Assembly (NCBI GenBank): GCA_900540865.1
Contig: UQHH01000013.1
Coordinates: 1 to 50,955 of the forward strand
Source of the DNA: an uncultured Oscillospiraceae bacterium
GTDB lineage: Bacteria > Bacillota > Clostridia > Oscillospirales > Acutalibacteraceae
Direction of reading: 5' to 3'
Length of the DNA: 50,955 bases
Translations under genes and position numbers: made by a program
The notes under the pieces: model-generated
The model's database searches: none
What the model was told of the DNA's origin: nothing
What the model saw: the letters and a program-made list of their open reading frames with translations, nothing else
Part shown: positions 31,203 to 40,306 of the stretch, in pieces
Layout: each line of letters begins with the position of its first letter
How positions within the stretch are numbered: the first letter of the stretch is position 1

Positions 31203-33185
31203 TTACCAGCATTTGATTTTATCTGTCAAAGAAAAGTCTGATAGGGAATAGGACGAAATATACGGCGCGTTCGTAATATAAAGGGAATCGCCGATATACA
31301 TACCCCTGGCTCTGTCCAGGTAAAGGCTTTCATCGTCCGGGCAATCGAGCGCTAGCTGTGCTTCCAGCGTAAAGCCCTTTGTGTCGCTGTAGGAAAAAAC
31401 ATAATAACACAGGCTGCGTTCATGGCCGTTTTCGTTTAATTCCCACGCGGGCAGTCCAATCAGCCCTTTTTCGGGGGCAATCAGGATTGCTTTAAACTCA
31501 TTGAGGGCCGCGCTGCTGCCATTTCTATCGGAAAACGTGATGGTATGCTTTTCCTTGACATCGCCGCTGTTTGTCGTGTCAAACATGGAAAGCTTGAGCC
31601 CTGTCTGCATGCCGGATTCATCTGCGTCTACACCAAAACCCAACAGGCGGTTTTCGCCATAAGGGTGCAGGTACCGTGAAAAGCCGGGCAGCTTGAGCTC
31701 GCTTTTCAGCTTTGGTCGGGCGGGGTCGGAAAGGTCGATTGCAAACAGCGGGTCGGTCTGGAGGAACGTCACAAAATAGGCGGTGTTTTCGACAAAACGC
31801 ACGGACTGCAGCCGTTCATCCTTAGAATCGTTCAAGTATGTCCCCACAGTGCGCAGGGCTTCGTCGAGGACATAGAGCATTTGGCTTTCTCCCAGTATTT
31901 CAGCGGAGACGGAGCCGCCCTCCTGCGTCACCTTCCGATTCGTATAGGAGGTGACAAGACGGAAATATCCGCCGTATTCGTCCATTGCGTATTGGTTTAA
32001 AAGGCCGCCCTTCAGCTGTGTTTCGGCGGCCAGCGTGATTTTTCCGCCGGTAAAGCCGTATTTCAGCAATTGAAGCCCGGAGGTTTCCGTTTCCTCATAA
32101 TATTGGTATATGGGCAGGTACAGGCTCTGCGTACTGCAATAAATTGATGTTCCGCCGCCCATGACGGCCTTTGCGTCGGTAAAATCCGAAGGGCTGTTTA
32201 AATCGATGGACGCAATGGTCGTGTACTGCGCCTGCGGCTTCGCCATCGATATGCATACGTCCGCGCTGTCAACCGCGCGCCTTTTTCCGCCGGCGGTAAG
32301 AGACGGGACGAACGACGTGGGGAACTGTTCCTGTGCGTCGCCAAAGTGGAAAAAGTAATCCGTCAGCACGTAAAGCATACCGTCCACGACGCGGGAGGTA
32401 AGGTAATTGCCGCTTACCTCCAGCTCGCCGCTTTGCCTTGGGGCGCTCCGGTCTGATATATCGTAAATAAAAATCTGCGTGTCCCCGGAGCGCGCCGTAT
32501 CCCCGCACACGGCGATATCTTCATATATACCCGCGCCATATGTGCCGGAACAGATGACGGTCAGAATATCGCCCTGCAAATACATTTGAACCGCCTGTGT
32601 GCTTTCAATTTTACTGTTCCCGGCCGGGGCGTTTCCTATAACCTTTGTATATATGGGCGTGAGCCTGCCGCTTTCCGCCCTTGCAATCGTCAGGCGGTTT
32701 TGGACGATGGTATAAATATACGTACCATCCGTTTTGGAAATATCCCCCTCCTGCACGCCCGGCACCTGGCTGTTTGTATCGGAATACGGCAGGCTTTGCT
32801 TTAATGTATCCATGCCGGAAAAGTCGTATTCCGGAGCGAAGGCATTTTCATTACCGGCAGCGCTTGAATTTACGGCGGGGCTTTCCCGGAACGCCGCCAG
32901 AAGCGTCTTATAAATGGTGGTGTAGTCGTTTTTCTGCTTTTTTGCCTCCTGCACGCGGGGCGCGTCGATTGGAGGCTGGCCGCCCGGGTTCATATCCGAG
33001 GTCAATACGGAGGCTGTCAGCGTAAGGGTGAGCACGAGCGCGCATACCGCCGCGGCCCGCGCGGCGGGACGCTTCCTTCGTACGCCCCTGAGGGCCTGCT
33101 CCACAGCGTTGGGGCGCAGGCGTTCGGGCGGGTCGATTTCCGCGCCCAACTCATTCAATTTTGAGAAAAGCTCCCTGTCTTCCAT
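31203..33185 (-). CDS. Beta-propeller-domain membrane protein, likely partner of ECF sigma factor
   Basis: This 660-residue protein has a cytoplasmic N-terminus (1-42), one membrane helix (about 43-62) and a large extracytoplasmic beta-propeller region (about 130-655) of the COG4880 / Beta_propel type. Recognisable pieces are QVPGVQEGDISKTDGTYIYT, IYDISDRSAP, VVDGMLYVLTDYF and FAIDLSDPARPKLKSELKLP. The gene follows the ECF sigma factor by 47 nt, so the N-terminal segment may bind sigma and the propeller may sense something outside. That is inference: no canonical zinc anti-sigma HxxxCxxC motif is visible. AGGAGG lies 8 nt before the ATG. Confidence 0.83.
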   Translation of the reverse strand: MEDRELFSKLNELGAEIDPPERLRPNAVEQALRGVRRKRPAARAAAVCALVLTLTLTASVLTSDMNPGGQPPIDAPRVQEAKKQKNDYTTIYKTLLAAFRESPAVNSSAAGNENAFAPEYDFSGMDTLKQSLPYSDTNSQVPGVQEGDISKTDGTYIYTIVQNRLTIARAESGRLTPIYTKVIGNAPAGNSKIESTQAVQMYLQGDILTVICSGTYGAGIYEDIAVCGDTARSGDTQIFIYDISDRSAPRQSGELEVSGNYLTSRVVDGMLYVLTDYFFHFGDAQEQFPTSFVPSLTAGGKRRAVDSADVCISMAKPQAQYTTIASIDLNSPSDFTDAKAVMGGGTSIYCSTQSLYLPIYQYYEETETSGLQLLKYGFTGGKITLAAETQLKGGLLNQYAMDEYGGYFRLVTSYTNRKVTQEGGSVSAEILGESQMLYVLDEALRTVGTYLNDSKDERLQSVRFVENTAYFVTFLQTDPLFAIDLSDPARPKLKSELKLPGFSRYLHPYGENRLLGFGVDADESGMQTGLKLSMFDTTNSGDVKEKHTITFSDRNGSSAALNEFKAILIAPEKGLIGLPAWELNENGHERSLCYYVFSYSDTKGFTLEAQLALDCPDDESLYLDRARGMYIGDSLYITNAPYISSYSLSDFSLTDKIKCW

Positions 33186-33232
33186 CAGGGCTTCCTCCTT
33201 TCTTTCATATACCTTTCATTAATAAAACAGTC

Positions 33233-33745
33233 TTACGTTCCTTCCAAAGCCGCTTTCAGCTTTTTCAGGGCGCGCGCGTATTTCGAGCGCGTGGTGCTGC
33301 GGTTGAGCTTACAGATTTTTGCGGTTTCTTCACCGGTATAGCCGCCGAATACCGTCAGAGCCACTATCATGCGCTCTTCGCCGCTTAAATGCCGCAGCGC
33401 GTCCTTCAGCTCCGCGCTGACGTCAAGCTGCGCAACGGCGCAGGAAAGCGGAGGGCTGTTGATAATATCCTTCTGCCGGTAATAGGCGCGCAGCTGCTGC
33501 TTGCATTTGCGGGACAAAATCGTAAACATCCAGCTTTTGAAGGCTTCCTCCCCGCGCAGCCTTCCAATGGCCGCGTATGCATCCGCGACCGCGTCGCTCA
33601 CGGCGTCCTCAGCGTCCTGAGGATTTCGCAGGACGAAGCAGGCGTAACGGTATAAGTCCGCGTAAATTTCCTGGTAGAGAAGGGAAAAGGCGTGCCGGTC
33701 CCCTTTGCGCGCGCGTTTTACTAAGCTGTTGAAGGAATCAGTCAA
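33233..33745 (-). CDS. ECF-type RNA polymerase sigma factor
   Basis: This 170-residue protein has region 2 (FSLLYQEIYADLYRYA ... NPQDAEDAVSDAVADAY) and region 4 (LSGEERMIVALTVFGGYTGEETAKICKLNRSTTRSKYARALKKL), with a helix-turn-helix, as in ECF sigma factors. I give TTG 33745 as the start, because it directly follows the GGAGGCAAGGG-like purine tract and gives a complete region 2. It is encoded immediately before the beta-propeller protein. Its target promoters cannot be named from this window. The 264-nt region upstream (33746-34009) includes the promoter of the LRR gene on the other strand. Confidence 0.92.
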   Translation of the reverse strand: MTDSFNSLVKRARKGDRHAFSLLYQEIYADLYRYACFVLRNPQDAEDAVSDAVADAYAAIGRLRGEEAFKSWMFTILSRKCKQQLRAYYRQKDIINSPPLSCAVAQLDVSAELKDALRHLSGEERMIVALTVFGGYTGEETAKICKLNRSTTRSKYARALKKLKAALEGT

Positions 33746-33944
33746 AGCCCTTGCCTCCCTCCCGCAAATTTGCTGTAAAGCCTCCGCTATAAGATAAGTG
33801 TAAACAAAGCGCGCTTTTGTTGCAAGGAATATATAAATTTATTAAAAAAGGAAATTTATGGAGATAAGCGTGCGGGAATTTGTAACATTTTACAAATAGA
33901 AACAAAAATTTATGAAAAAACATAGTTAAAAATATTGAAATCTC

Positions 33945-33973
33945 TTGCATCATAGCGGAAAAAATGGTATTCT
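33945..33973 (+). promoter_or_regulatory. Promoter of the LRR-dockerin gene
   Basis: TTGCAT (33945-33950) and TATTCT (33968-33973) are separated by 17 bp. The leader would be about 30 nt. Confidence 0.5.
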
Positions 33974-34009
33974 CAAACTATAAAAACATTGGACTGGAAA
34001 GGATAATGG

Positions 34010-35611
34010 ATGATGAAAAAATGTAAAGGTATTTTGTCCTGCGCGCTGTGTGTGCTGCTGCTCATATCCGTCTTTGCGGCGGTTCCCATTACGGCAAGCG
34101 CCGGCACCGGCGCAATCTTTTTTGACAGCAATACAGGCTTTACGTATGAAATGCTCGACGAAGGCTATAAAACCTGTACGGTAAAGAAATACGACGGCAG
34201 GGATATGGACATGGTCATTCCGGAAAAGCTCGGCGGCGCGGCTGTTGTGCAAATCGAGGGCTTTGCGTTCAACCAGATGGCGCTTACGTCCGTCTCGATT
34301 CCCGAGGGCGTTTTAAGTATTGGGGACGCGGCCTTCAATACCTGTACGCAGCTGATAGAGGTGACGATTCCCGACAGCGTCGAGCATGTCGGCATGGTCG
34401 CGTTTGCGAACTGCACCAAGCTAAAGAAAATCACGTTCGGGTCAGGGGTGAAGAGCACGGGCTCACAGGTGCTCATCAACTGCCCGGCGCTAGAGGAGGC
34501 GGTGTTCCCGCAGGGCTACGCTTATATCGGCAGCAAGTTCATGACGGGCTGCACGTCGCTTAAGCGCCTTGTGATTCCCGACAGCGTGACGAACGTGGGC
34601 GCGATGTCGTTTACCGACTGCAAAAAGCTGGAAGTAGTTTCCCTGGGCAGCGGCGTCAGCTCGCTCGACGCGTTCAGCTTTCAGGGCAATACCTCGCTCA
34701 AAAGCGTAACGCTCGGCAGTGGAATCAAGGCAATCCCGAACGACGCGTTTTCCGGCTGCGCTTCCCTTTCGGAGCTTACCCTGTCCGAGGGGCTTGAAAC
34801 CATAGGCGTGCGCGCGTTCAAGGGCTGCACTGCCCTTGCCGGAACGCTCACGATTCCAGACAGCGTTAAGACGGTGTCCGACTATGCTTTCATGGACACC
34901 CATATAGAGGAGCTGTACATCGGCTCCGGCGTTTCCTCGCTTTCCTATTCGTTCTTCCAGATGCCGAACCTCAAAACGATTGTTCTGCCTGAAAAAGATA
35001 TTGCCCTCGGGTATGTGGCGTTTGGCAGCTGCAAGAGCCTTGAAAGAATGTATATCCCGAAGGAAATTACGCAAATCGACAAGGACATGGCGAGCGGATT
35101 TACAAAGCTTTCCGTCTACGGCTATAACGGGTCTGCCGCGCAGGCCTACGCGGACAGCAAGGCCAACGTAACGTTTGTCTCCCTTGACGGCGCGGACAAA
35201 ACTGCGCTCAATAAGGCCATAACCGGCGCGGAAACCGTAATTAAGGGTGGGCTCGACTCCTATACGCAGGAGAGCGCCGACCGTTTCTTACAGGCATATT
35301 ACGACGCAAAGGCCGTAAGCGCGGACGTCTTTGCGCTCAAGGCGCAAATCGACGCGGCACAGGCTGAGCTTGTAAAGCAGCAGGAAGCGCTCGACCCGGG
35401 CGTTATCCCGAAGCGTACGGGCGACTTAAACGGCGACGGGGAAGTCAGCGTGCGCGATGTAGTCATCCTGCAGAAGTACCTTGCGAGCCAGGTTCTGCTC
35501 AACCCGGCGCAGCTTGCGGCGGCGGACGCGGACCATAACGGAAAAGTCAATTTAAGCGACGTTTTGCAGATGCAGAAATATATCGTCAAGCTGATTCCTT
35601 CTCTCGACTGA
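34010..35611 (+). CDS. Secreted BspA-type leucine-rich-repeat protein with C-terminal dockerin
   Basis: This 533-residue exported protein has a signal peptide (about 1-30, cleavage near ASA), about ten BspA/LRR_5 repeats (about 60-385, repeated phrases LTIPDSV, TSLKSVTLGSG, FSGCASL), a helical linker (about 395-460) and a type I dockerin at the end. The dockerin has two Ca-binding repeats, GDLNGDGEVSVRDVVILQ and ADADHNGKVNLSDVLQMQ. BspA-type repeats mediate binding to host or other microbial surfaces; the dockerin would attach the protein to a cohesin. The start at 34010 (or the adjacent ATG 34013) has GGAAAGGA upstream. Confidence 0.9.
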   Translation: MMKKCKGILSCALCVLLLISVFAAVPITASAGTGAIFFDSNTGFTYEMLDEGYKTCTVKKYDGRDMDMVIPEKLGGAAVVQIEGFAFNQMALTSVSIPEGVLSIGDAAFNTCTQLIEVTIPDSVEHVGMVAFANCTKLKKITFGSGVKSTGSQVLINCPALEEAVFPQGYAYIGSKFMTGCTSLKRLVIPDSVTNVGAMSFTDCKKLEVVSLGSGVSSLDAFSFQGNTSLKSVTLGSGIKAIPNDAFSGCASLSELTLSEGLETIGVRAFKGCTALAGTLTIPDSVKTVSDYAFMDTHIEELYIGSGVSSLSYSFFQMPNLKTIVLPEKDIALGYVAFGSCKSLERMYIPKEITQIDKDMASGFTKLSVYGYNGSAAQAYADSKANVTFVSLDGADKTALNKAITGAETVIKGGLDSYTQESADRFLQAYYDAKAVSADVFALKAQIDAAQAELVKQQEALDPGVIPKRTGDLNGDGEVSVRDVVILQKYLASQVLLNPAQLAAADADHNGKVNLSDVLQMQKYIVKLIPSLD

Positions 35612-35628
35612 TAAAACAGAGCAGAATA

Positions 35629-35662
35629 AAAGCGCACGGCATATGCCGTGCGCTTCTTTGTT
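35629..35662. terminator. Bidirectional terminator
   Basis: A perfect 12-bp palindromic stem (35631-35642 with 35643-35654) is flanked by an A-run on the left and T-rich sequence on the right, between the convergent LRR-dockerin and aroF genes. Confidence 0.85.
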
Positions 35663-35674
35663 TTCCTGTTGGTT

Positions 35675-36685
35675 TTAATCCCCGCAAAGCGCCGCCTTGA
35701 CGGCGAAAATCTTTTTGGAAAGCTCCAGGTACGCCTGCGGGGTAAGCTGCTGTGCGGCGTCGGACATCGCCTTTTTGGGGTTCGGATGCACCTCGATAAT
35801 CAGCCCATCCGCGCCTGCGGCGACAGCCGCGAGTGAAAGGGACGAGATATAGGCGCGCTTGCCCGCCGCGTGCGACGGGTCAATAATGACCGGCAGGCAG
35901 CTGCGCTCCTTGGCGACGGGAACCGCCGAAATGTCGAGCGTGTTGCGGGTCGCCGTCTCGAACGTGCGGATACCGCGCTCGCACAGGACGACGTTATAGT
36001 TGCCCTCGCTCATGATGTATTCCGCCGCGTCGAGCCATTCCTCTATGGTAGAGGCGATGCCGCGCTTGAGCAAAACAGGCACGCCGCTTTTTCCCACCGC
36101 GCGCAGCAGGCGGAAATTCTGCATATTGCGCGCGCCGATTTGGAACATGTCGCAGTACTTGGCGGCAAGCTCGAGCTGGTTTTCGCTGATGACCTCGCTG
36201 ACGACGCGCAGGCCCGTTTCGTCGGCGGCCTTGCGCAGCAGCTTGAAGCCCTGGTCCTCGAGCCCCTGGAACGCGTACGGCGAGGTACGCGGCTTATACG
36301 CGCCGCCACGCAAAAACTGCGCGCCGGCCTTTTTTACACCGACTGCCGCCTGCATGACCTGCTCCTCGCTTTCAACGGCGCAGGGGCCCGCCATCATGGC
36401 AAGCTCCTTGCCGCCAACCAAAAAGCCCTTTACGTCGACGGTACGCCCCTCGGGGCAGATGTCGCGGCTTGCAAGCTTATAGCTGTGCATGATGGGTACG
36501 CAGCTTTCCACGCCGTCCATCGATTCGATGCAGGTGTCGCACAGGACGGACTTATCACCGATGACGCCGATGATGGTCGCGTCGGCGCCGGTTGAAAGAT
36601 GAATGCCCAGCCCGTGGTCCTCGAGCACCTTTTCCACGTTCTCTATATCGTTCTGCGTAGCAGTGCGCTTCATTACAATAATCAT
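35675..36685 (-). CDS. aroF: 3-deoxy-7-phosphoheptulonate synthase (DAHP synthase)
   Basis: DAHP synthase condenses phosphoenolpyruvate with erythrose-4-phosphate, the first step of the shikimate pathway. The 336-residue protein is the type I-beta form with an N-terminal ferredoxin-like regulatory domain (about 1-70) and a barrel domain. Motifs include AGPCAVES, FLRGGAYKPRTSPYAFQG (substrate-binding KPRTS), IGARNMQNF and DPSHAAGKR. It is probably cotranscribed with the Nudix gene 70 nt upstream. AGCGAGG is near the ATG but weak. The N-terminal domain in homologues carries feedback inhibition. Confidence 0.96.
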   Translation of the reverse strand: MIIVMKRTATQNDIENVEKVLEDHGLGIHLSTGADATIIGVIGDKSVLCDTCIESMDGVESCVPIMHSYKLASRDICPEGRTVDVKGFLVGGKELAMMAGPCAVESEEQVMQAAVGVKKAGAQFLRGGAYKPRTSPYAFQGLEDQGFKLLRKAADETGLRVVSEVISENQLELAAKYCDMFQIGARNMQNFRLLRAVGKSGVPVLLKRGIASTIEEWLDAAEYIMSEGNYNVVLCERGIRTFETATRNTLDISAVPVAKERSCLPVIIDPSHAAGKRAYISSLSLAAVAAGADGLIIEVHPNPKKAMSDAAQQLTPQAYLELSKKIFAVKAALCGD

Positions 36686-36720
36686 AGGGTTATCCTCGCT
36701 TTTCTTCAGGTTTTCCGGCT

Positions 36721-36771
36721 GCCGGACAGGCGGGCTTCACCACCCGCCCGAACAATCATATGCTGTCCGGC
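36721..36771 (-). other. Nested inverted repeat at the Nudix-aroF junction
   Basis: The outer arms gccggacag (36721-36729) and ctgtccggc (36763-36771) enclose an inner ggcggg/cccgcc hairpin (36729-36748). The outer right arm lies inside the end of the Nudix gene. There is no T-run, so it may affect mRNA stability or expression of aroF rather than terminate. Confidence 0.5.
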
Positions 36772-37478
36772 TTGCTTTCATGTGAGTCGCTTTTATCGAT
36801 ATACCTGCGCGCCGTATGGAGCACGCGCAGGTCGTTTTCGTAGCTGCACATTTTTTCCGCCTGCGGGAAGGACGCCCAGACGAAGCTGTCGATTTCGTCC
36901 TGCTGTATATCCACCCGGTCGGTTTTCGTTTCCGCCAAGAAGAAAATCACGCGCTTTTTAATCTTGCCGAACGGGCAGTAGTCGCTGACTTGGCGGTAAT
37001 GGTCGTAAATCTTTACGTCAAGCCCCGTTTCCTCCTTGATTTCGCGCAGGGCCGTCTGCTTTTCAGATTCGCCCTTTTCCACATGGCCTTTTGGAAAGCT
37101 CCAGTATTTTCCGTTATGGTTTTTGACGAGCAGTACCTTGTTTCCTTCAGGCGAACGGTAAAAAATGACCGCGCCGCAGGATTTTTCGTAAAGGCACGAA
37201 AGCTGGGAAATATCGAGCCCGCGTACGCCGCGCAGGCGCTCGCGTATTTGCGGCTCATAAAAAATATCTCCCTCCGGCGCGACGATTATTTTCGCCTCAG
37301 CGCCGTTCTTCTGGGGAGAAAGCGCAATGACCACGCCGGTAAATTGGTCGCGCAGCGTTCTGCGCGACAGGATATACACGGATTTTCCGTGAAAGGCTTC
37401 TCCGCAAAGATAGCCCGTATATACGCCCCTGCGGGAAATAGAACCGTAAACCGCTACCGCGGTGTGCGTACCCAGCAT
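36756..37478 (-). CDS. Nudix hydrolase with N-terminal pyrophosphatase-like domain
   Basis: This 240-residue protein has a complete Nudix box (131-153, GHVEKGESE...REIKEETGL), so hydrolysis of a nucleoside diphosphate-linked compound is expected; the substrate is not deducible. The first 90 residues include DQFTGVVIAL and KIIVAPEG, resembling a segment of clostridial inorganic-pyrophosphatase-like proteins, but without the catalytic Asp-rich motif. It could be a regulatory or substrate-recruiting remnant. AGGAGG lies 7 nt before the ATG. It is upstream of aroF on the same strand, with a nested hairpin between. Confidence 0.82.
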   Translation of the reverse strand: MLGTHTAVAVYGSISRRGVYTGYLCGEAFHGKSVYILSRRTLRDQFTGVVIALSPQKNGAEAKIIVAPEGDIFYEPQIRERLRGVRGLDISQLSCLYEKSCGAVIFYRSPEGNKVLLVKNHNGKYWSFPKGHVEKGESEKQTALREIKEETGLDVKIYDHYRQVSDYCPFGKIKKRVIFFLAETKTDRVDIQQDEIDSFVWASFPQAEKMCSYENDLRVLHTARRYIDKSDSHESKPDSI

Positions 37479-37512
37479 GTCGTCGCCTCCTTTCGCCCGG
37501 ATTTTCTAAACG

Positions 37513-38793
37513 TTACTGGAACAGCTTGTTCATATTCTCTATCTGTACAGCGCTGTTAGCGGACATAATGCCGTTTAGGAACAGTACGGTTTTAATCTTG
37601 TTCTTTTCACAATATTCCTTGAGATTGCCCTTAAAATAGCGGAAATCGATGACATGCACCTCGTCATAGTTGTTCGACAGGAACGGCGCGAAGGCGTTTC
37701 CGTACACGTCTTTTACAAGCGCGATTTTATCACCGTTGCTAATGCTTTCGTTATCTATTACCATGTTGGCGTTGTCGCCGTGTAAAAAGACGTTATAAAA
37801 ATCCTCGCCACTCGATATATCTTTATACAGCCCGACCGTTTCCGGCGTTTCTGAGGTGTTTCCGCCCTCGTCGGTACGGTAAAGCGTACAGGTGAGGTCC
37901 GCGGGCATCGTGTAGTAGTCGATGGTGTCGAGGTTGCCGCTTAATTGCTCGTTCCAGGTAGAGGTAACATAATTGCCCGCGAAATCGCTGATGGTGTTCT
38001 TTTCCATTTGTCCGAGCGCCGTCGGCTCAAAACCGGCTGTTTTCGCGAACTGCTCATAGGCATAGTACGCGCCCAGGCTCGTCCAGCGGTAATCGGTATG
38101 GAAAAAGATATAGTCGCCCCTTTTTTGTCCGAGCGCGTTATAAACGTCCACAGGCGTTACGGCTGTGGAATAATTGCTGTAAATGACGGTCGTGTTGTCG
38201 CGCTGCGGATTGGAGCCGATTACGGTGGACAATCGCTGCGGCAGGCCGAACTCCGTATGGTTCGGAACTACCATATTATATACCTTGACGCCGTCGCCGA
38301 GCGTCTTTTTATAGGAGGAAATGGCGTCCGAATAACTCAGTGCCGTTTTTTCGTTGCCCTTAAAAATATCGAAGCCCTGCTTGTTCCATACATAAATGCT
38401 GCCGTCCATCGCGCCGTCCGAGCCATCGTCCGAAAGCGCCGGAAGATCGACCTTTTCCGGCGTGTAGGATGAGGAAACCGGCGCGCTGGTTGCGTTTGTC
38501 GGCTCGGTCGGTGCTTTTGACGCCGCGTCCTCTTCCGCGTTCATGCCCCTGCCGATGAGCACGATGGCAAAAACAACGGCTACAATCAAAAGAAGGGCGA
38601 CAATAACGCCGAGCGCGCGGTTGCGCCTTTTTTTATGGGCAAGCTCCTTCTGCCTGTAATATTCCTCACGTTCCGTCTTCGTATGCCTGCCCGAGGGGCG
38701 GTAAACATTTGTATTTTGAGAGGCCGTTTGCTTTTTTCTTTTTTCCTTCGTTTTGTTTTTCTGCGGATCGTCCGGGGCTTTATAAACCGCCAT
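37513..38793 (-). CDS. DHHW-like membrane protein lacking catalytic residues
   Basis: This 426-residue protein has a basic cytoplasmic N-terminus (1-60), one membrane helix (about 61-81), a Thr/Ser/Pro linker and an extracytoplasmic SGNH/DHHW-like domain. It is clearly paralogous to the gene at 41466 (shared VPNHTEFGLPQRLS, YNYDEVHVIDFRY-type and LFLNGxMSAN segments). The family motif reads TDYRW (Asp234-Trp237), so the catalytic-position His is Arg, and the nucleophile segment reads KDVYG (Val363) instead of KxSYG. Acyl transfer is therefore unlikely, and a scaffold or regulatory role is possible. ATG 38793 has AAAGGAGAG 7 nt upstream. Confidence 0.88.
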   Translation of the reverse strand: MAVYKAPDDPQKNKTKEKRKKQTASQNTNVYRPSGRHTKTEREEYYRQKELAHKKRRNRALGVIVALLLIVAVVFAIVLIGRGMNAEEDAASKAPTEPTNATSAPVSSSYTPEKVDLPALSDDGSDGAMDGSIYVWNKQGFDIFKGNEKTALSYSDAISSYKKTLGDGVKVYNMVVPNHTEFGLPQRLSTVIGSNPQRDNTTVIYSNYSTAVTPVDVYNALGQKRGDYIFFHTDYRWTSLGAYYAYEQFAKTAGFEPTALGQMEKNTISDFAGNYVTSTWNEQLSGNLDTIDYYTMPADLTCTLYRTDEGGNTSETPETVGLYKDISSGEDFYNVFLHGDNANMVIDNESISNGDKIALVKDVYGNAFAPFLSNNYDEVHVIDFRYFKGNLKEYCEKNKIKTVLFLNGIMSANSAVQIENMNKLFQ

Positions 38794-38875
38794 AGCGAAA
38801 CTCTCCTTTATTGTCCGCAGCAAAGGCAAAAGAGAAGAGCTGCGGTAAAACTTAATTCTAATACGTCAATAATAA

Positions 38876-38904
38876 AGTATAATATAAAATGCGGATAATT
38901 ACAA
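38876..38904 (-). promoter_or_regulatory. Promoter of the degenerate DHHW gene
   Basis: On the minus strand TTGTAA (38904-38899) and TATACT (38881-38876) are 17 bp apart. The leader to the ATG is about 75 nt. Confidence 0.45.
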
Positions 38905-38985
38905 TACAGGAAGCCTCTAAATAACAGAATTTCTTTACAAATATCGCTTTTTTCGCCTTCGGCTTGCGGAAAATATGGCCTTTGG

Positions 38986-39014
38986 TTGATAAATCCAAAC
39001 GAGTGTGCTAAAAT
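38986..39014 (+). promoter_or_regulatory. Promoter of the aminotransferase-trpS unit
   Basis: TTGATA (38986-38991) and TAAAAT (39009-39014) are separated by 17 bp, with an extended TGC before the -10. Confidence 0.6.
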
Positions 39015-39078
39015 TTAGTTTATTACAGCCCGGCGGCATTAACAACCGTTTATTTTGATGAAGGAAGGAAATTACCAT

Positions 39079-40272
39079 ATGATGGAATACACGTTCTCCG
39101 ACAGGGTCAACTCACTCAAACCCTCGGCAATCAGGGAAATTTTTAAATACGCGGCGGACCCGGAGGTTATCTCGCTTTCGGCGGGGAATCCGTCGCCCGA
39201 CGCGTTCCCCGTAAAGGAAATCGCGGAAATTTCAAATAGGATTTTAACGGAAAACCCGATTGCCGCGCTGCAGTACAGTATTACGGAGGGCTACGTGCCG
39301 CTGCGGCAGCAGCTTGGCGCATATATGAAATCAAAGTATGGAATCGGTCGTGATTTTGACGACCTGATTATTACGACCGGTGCGCAGCAGGTTATGGATT
39401 TGGCGGGAAAATCCCTTTTAAACGAGGGCGACACCGTTATCTGCGAGGCGCCGAGCTTTATCGGGTCGCTCAATACGTTCCGCTCGTATAACGCAAGGCT
39501 CGCAGGCGTTCCGGTCGAAAGCGACGGTATGGATATACAGAAGCTCGAGGAAGCGCTCAAGACGGAGAAAAACGTCCGCTTCATCTATACCATTCCGAAT
39601 TTCCAGAACCCGTCGGGCGTCACGATGAGCCTGGAAAAAAGAAAGGCCGTTTACGCGCTTGCTAAAAAGTACAAGGTCCTGATTATTGAGGATAACCCGT
39701 ACGGAGACCTTTATTATGGCGAAAAGCCCGCGCAGACGATTAAATCGATGGACGAGGAAGGCGTCGTTATCTATTCAGGCTCGTTTTCCAAGACGATTTC
39801 CCCCGGCATGCGCGTTGGCTGGTGCGTCGCCCCGAAGCCGGTCATCTCTAAGTTTACGGTATGCAAGCAGGGACAGGATGTGCATACCAATATCTGGTCG
39901 CAGATGGTCTGCGACGAGTATATGAGAAAATATGATTTTGAAGCGCATCTTTCGCGCCTGCGCGCACTGTACAGCAAAAAGGCGGCGCTGCTGATGGAGC
40001 TGCTCGATAAATATCTGATGCCCAAGGTCACATACAATAAGATAGAGGGCGGGCTGTTTACCTACTGTACGCTGCCGCAGGGAGTCGATATGGTCGATTT
40101 CTGCAAGCAGGCGGTTTTGCGGAAGGTCTGCGTCGTTCCAGGCAATTCGTTCCTGACCGACGAAAATCAGCCGTGCCAAAACTTCCGCGTCAACTTTACG
40201 ACGCCGACGGATGAACAGCTCGTCCGGGGCGTGCAGATTTTAGGAAGGCTAGCGGACGAAGTGATAAAGTAA
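39079..40272 (+). CDS. PLP-dependent class I aminotransferase (2-aminoadipate/aromatic type)
   Basis: This 397-residue cytoplasmic fold-type I aminotransferase resembles the Aro8/LysN/MocR-core group. Motifs: SAGNPSPDAFP near the start, TTGAQQVMDL, IPNFQNPSGVTMS, EDNPYGDLYY and the PLP-binding SGSFSKTISPGMRVGW, in which the Lys is the Schiff-base residue. The substrate is likely an aromatic, branched or 2-aminoadipate-type amino acid; sequence alone cannot choose. ATG 39079 has AAGGAAGGAA 8 nt upstream, better than the in-frame ATGs at 39055/39058. trpS follows after 34 nt. Confidence 0.92.
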   Translation: MMEYTFSDRVNSLKPSAIREIFKYAADPEVISLSAGNPSPDAFPVKEIAEISNRILTENPIAALQYSITEGYVPLRQQLGAYMKSKYGIGRDFDDLIITTGAQQVMDLAGKSLLNEGDTVICEAPSFIGSLNTFRSYNARLAGVPVESDGMDIQKLEEALKTEKNVRFIYTIPNFQNPSGVTMSLEKRKAVYALAKKYKVLIIEDNPYGDLYYGEKPAQTIKSMDEEGVVIYSGSFSKTISPGMRVGWCVAPKPVISKFTVCKQGQDVHTNIWSQMVCDEYMRKYDFEAHLSRLRALYSKKAALLMELLDKYLMPKVTYNKIEGGLFTYCTLPQGVDMVDFCKQAVLRKVCVVPGNSFLTDENQPCQNFRVNFTTPTDEQLVRGVQILGRLADEVIK

Positions 40273-40306
40273 CCGGGACGCCGGTCAACATTTCTGGGGA
40301 GGTTCT

